Positions 62,069 through 64,000 of a DNA stretch of 64,000 nucleotides are shown piece after piece. Below the pieces are notes generated by a model. It had not been told where the DNA came from, searched no databases, and worked only from the letters and a program-made list of their open reading frames with translations. Both the position numbers and the translations under genes were made by a program. Source of the DNA: Tetrahymena thermophila SB210 (Eukaryota; Ciliophora; Oligohymenophorea; Hymenostomatida; Tetrahymenidae); contig NW_002476013.1 in assembly GCF_000189635.1 (NCBI RefSeq), positions 619,878 to 683,877 of the forward strand, read 5' to 3'. Each line of letters starts with the position of its first letter. Positions within the stretch are counted from its first letter, which is position 1.

Positions 62069-63424
62069 ATGTTCAGAAAAAGCGTATTTTCGTTATAAAA
62101 CTTAGCCAAGATCAACTAGACATCTAAGTGGAATTAGGTTGCTAACAAAAATTTTTACCATAGCTCCAAGTTTATGTTTTCTGGATTAAATGGATAAAAC
62201 GTAACATCAGAAATATTATAAAATGCTAATTAAATTTCTGAAATTGCTGCAAAATCAATAAAAGTGGAGGACCTTTAATTATTCAATAATGCTTATTTAG
62301 GAGATAATGATATCGGAAATATTTTAGAAACCACCAAGCCTCTCAGCTCTATTGTCCCTCACGATTTTATTGATAAACTTTCTGCAATTGCTCCAGGAAA
62401 TATTTACAATCATTTAGATGAATTTAGTAGAGATGCTCTCCTTTACCTTTGCAATGATTTAGGATGGGGAATGGGTATTTCAATAGCAGCTTTATCTTTT
62501 GGTATCAAGCTTGCATTTATGCCTCTTATGTTTGGTACTTAGATTAATGCCCTCAAAATGAAGCTTCTTGAACCTGAAACTAAAAATTTCTAAACATAGG
62601 TCAGTCGTTTGCAAAAATAAGGTGATTTTAACAGTGTAAGAGAAGCTCAACGTTAATTCTCTGCCTTGCAAAAAAAGCATGGCATCCGTCATTGGATTTC
62701 TGTTGCTGCCTTAACTCAAATCCCTGTTTTGATTACTTGGTTCGTCTCATTACGTTATGTTACATCAATGCCAGATAAATATCCCTAACTCCGTACTGAT
62801 GGTATGTTATGGTTCTAAGATTTAGCTGAATAAGATCCTTACTGCATTCTCCCTCTTCTTTCAGCTACCTTCTCTTACTTAAATATTTCACTTAATCCAA
62901 ATATGGGAAATATGGCTTAAAACTCTCCTTTTGCCAAATATATGAAATACTTCAAGTATTTCCCTTTCTTAACTCTACCCGTAGTTATATTCTTCCCTTC
63001 AGCTCTTAACTTATATTGGGCTATTTCAGCATTTACACACTTAATAGTTGCTGCTGCAATTAGAAATCCCACTACCCGTGCCTTTTTGGGTATCCCTAAA
63101 TACCTTCCCGGTACAATTTTAGATAGATAAAACTAAGAAAAAGTTTAAAAAGTTATTAAGGCAGTCATAAGTGACAATAAGTTAGTAAATGACACTGTCA
63201 AAGTTTCTTCTATTGTTGGAGGAGCTGCTGCTACAGCTGCAGTAAATGCATCATCAAACAACAGCTAAGAAGCTCCAAAAATCAAATTAACTTAAGCAAC
63301 TCAATAAGTATTTTCAAATAAACCTGCTTCATCAAATACCAGCACAGCTAATACTAGTGAAAAGAAAATTTCCAGTGGTGCTGCCACTTAAGTATTTACA
63401 AACAAGCCTACCAAGAAAAAATGA
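62069..63424 (+). CDS. Oxa1/YidC/Alb3-family membrane protein insertase, mitochondrial
   Basis: Inserts mitochondrially made and some imported proteins into the inner membrane. Single exon, 451 aa, ATG at 62069 and TGA at 63422-63424. Residues 1-45 are a basic, Ser/Asn-rich presequence (MFRKSVFSLQNLAKINQTSK). The conserved core follows: first TM GWGMGISIAALSFGIKLAF (about 130-155) with MPLMFGTQ, a coiled hairpin loop (QKQGDFNSVREAQRQFSAL), HGIRHWISVAALTQIPVLIT, PYCILPLLSATFSYLNISL, and FPFLTLPVVIFFPSALNLYW with the family-typical P-S-x-x-x-x-Y-W. The C-terminus is a soluble Lys/Ser/Ala-rich tail, as in Oxa1 proteins that bind mitoribosomes. Codon choice is among the least AT-rich in the window. 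This is the last gene before the telomere. Oxa1 versus Cox18-type is not certain. Confidence 0.93.
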
Positions 63425-63976
63425 TTATATTTTCAGAATTTTAGAATAATATCATAGAATTTATTTTTGTTGTAAATTTTATAATTATTTATTTTTTAAC
63501 ATTTAAATGATTTTCGCTTTTTATTATATCTCTGTTTTATATTTTATTGATGTGTACTAAAAATTATATAACAAATTGACTAAATTTATAAACATAATCT
63601 TAAAATAATTGATTATTTACTATTCAAAAATATACTGTAATAATAATTATAAGATAAATATTTTTTTTTTAAATTATTAAAATCTATTAGCCTATTTTTA
63701 ATTAATTAATTATTTGTTTAGCATTTATGTTCAAAAATATTTTAACAAAAAAATTTATTAATTAGTTTTTAAATTTAACTTTAAAATAATTCTCAAAATC
63801 TCTTTAGTACTTTTAAATAATATTTTATTTAATTAAAAAAGAAAAATTCATAAATATCTATTAAATTCTTAATATATAACAAAAGAATAATAAATACGAT
63901 ATGATTAGCTCTAATTAAAATTAAATATATGAATTAAAAATAAATTATAAAATTGTACATAAATTTATAAAACTAA
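63425..63976. other. Subtelomeric spacer
   Basis: Only about 550 bases separate the Oxa1-like stop codon from the telomere. The stretch is AT-rich and shows no repeats of the telomeric unit, no subtelomeric satellite and no gene. Confidence 0.7.
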
Positions 63977-64000
63977 TTGGGGTTGGGGTTGGGGTTGGGG
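63977..64000 (+). repeat. Telomere, four TTGGGG repeats
   Basis: Four exact copies of TTGGGG run to the last base of the window, G-rich strand 5' to 3' toward the end. This is the Tetrahymena telomere unit, so the window ends at (or within the start of) a macronuclear chromosome end. The preceding AAACTAA is not telomeric, marking the healing point at about 63976/63977. Confidence 0.98.

Noticed and set aside
1-64000. CRISPR arrays, bacterial operons, rRNA genes, autonomous transposons
   Set aside because: No regular spaced repeats, no Shine-Dalgarno-linked gene strings, no rRNA-like sequence and no transposase catalytic domain or terminal inverted repeats were seen.

Overview
The window is nuclear DNA of a ciliate, almost certainly the genus Tetrahymena, and specifically the right-hand end of a macronuclear chromosome. 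The last 24 bases are four exact TTGGGG repeats, the Tetrahymena telomere unit in the correct orientation. Real reading frames use TAA and TAG as glutamine and end only at TGA (ciliate nuclear code). Composition is extremely AT-rich, and the coding frames are split by short AT-rich GT...AG introns. Because standard-code ORFs break at every TAA/TAG, I rebuilt the genes by reading both strands with the ciliate code and joining exons where the phase matched. All models below have total exon lengths divisible by three, except the gene cut by the window edge. The species cannot be fixed from this sequence alone.

Layout: 1-7808 (-) large secreted repeat protein, cut at the left edge. 9818-15364 (+) cytosolic carboxypeptidase (tubulin deglutamylase family). 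16015-16635 (-) mu-type glutathione S-transferase. 17798-20510 (-) Gln-rich protein of unknown function. 21264-23396 (-) cysteine-rich GPI-anchored surface protein. 24347-29183 (-) glycine-rich multi-pass receptor-like protein. 30279-32996 (+) RING/B-box TRIM-like protein, followed by a tandem duplication of its 3' end. 34428-38395 (+) protein with two cyclic-nucleotide-binding-like domains. 40089-42185 (+) arrestin-like protein with a PQYPPQNQQ tail. 42613-43166 (+) TXNDC17/TRP14 thioredoxin-like protein. 43820-49044 (-) cyclin with a huge Asn/Gln-rich N-terminus. 52065-53165 (+) seven-TM protein. 54233-56276 (+) BT1/MFS transporter. 57260-58918 (+) mitochondrial D-2-hydroxyglutarate dehydrogenase-type flavoenzyme. 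59658-60467 (+) helix-turn-helix protein. 62069-63424 (+) Oxa1/YidC-type insertase. 63977-64000 telomere.

The genes are single eukaryotic transcription units separated by 0.4-3 kb of very AT-rich spacer. There is no operon logic, and no rRNA, tRNA, CRISPR array or recognisable transposon. Loose themes are visible: cell-surface/secretory proteins on the left minus strand, signalling proteins in the middle (cNMP-binding, arrestin, cyclin, 7TM), and mitochondrial housekeeping near the telomere (D2HGDH-like, Oxa1). I found no evidence that neighbours act as one pathway. The most notable points are a repeated extracellular module in the leftmost gene that I do not recognise, long Gln/Asn tails attached to conserved enzymes and regulators, very small first exons (8 and 13 nt), a minisatellite-encoded arrestin tail, and a tandem duplication carrying a relic of the TRIM-like gene's C-terminus.
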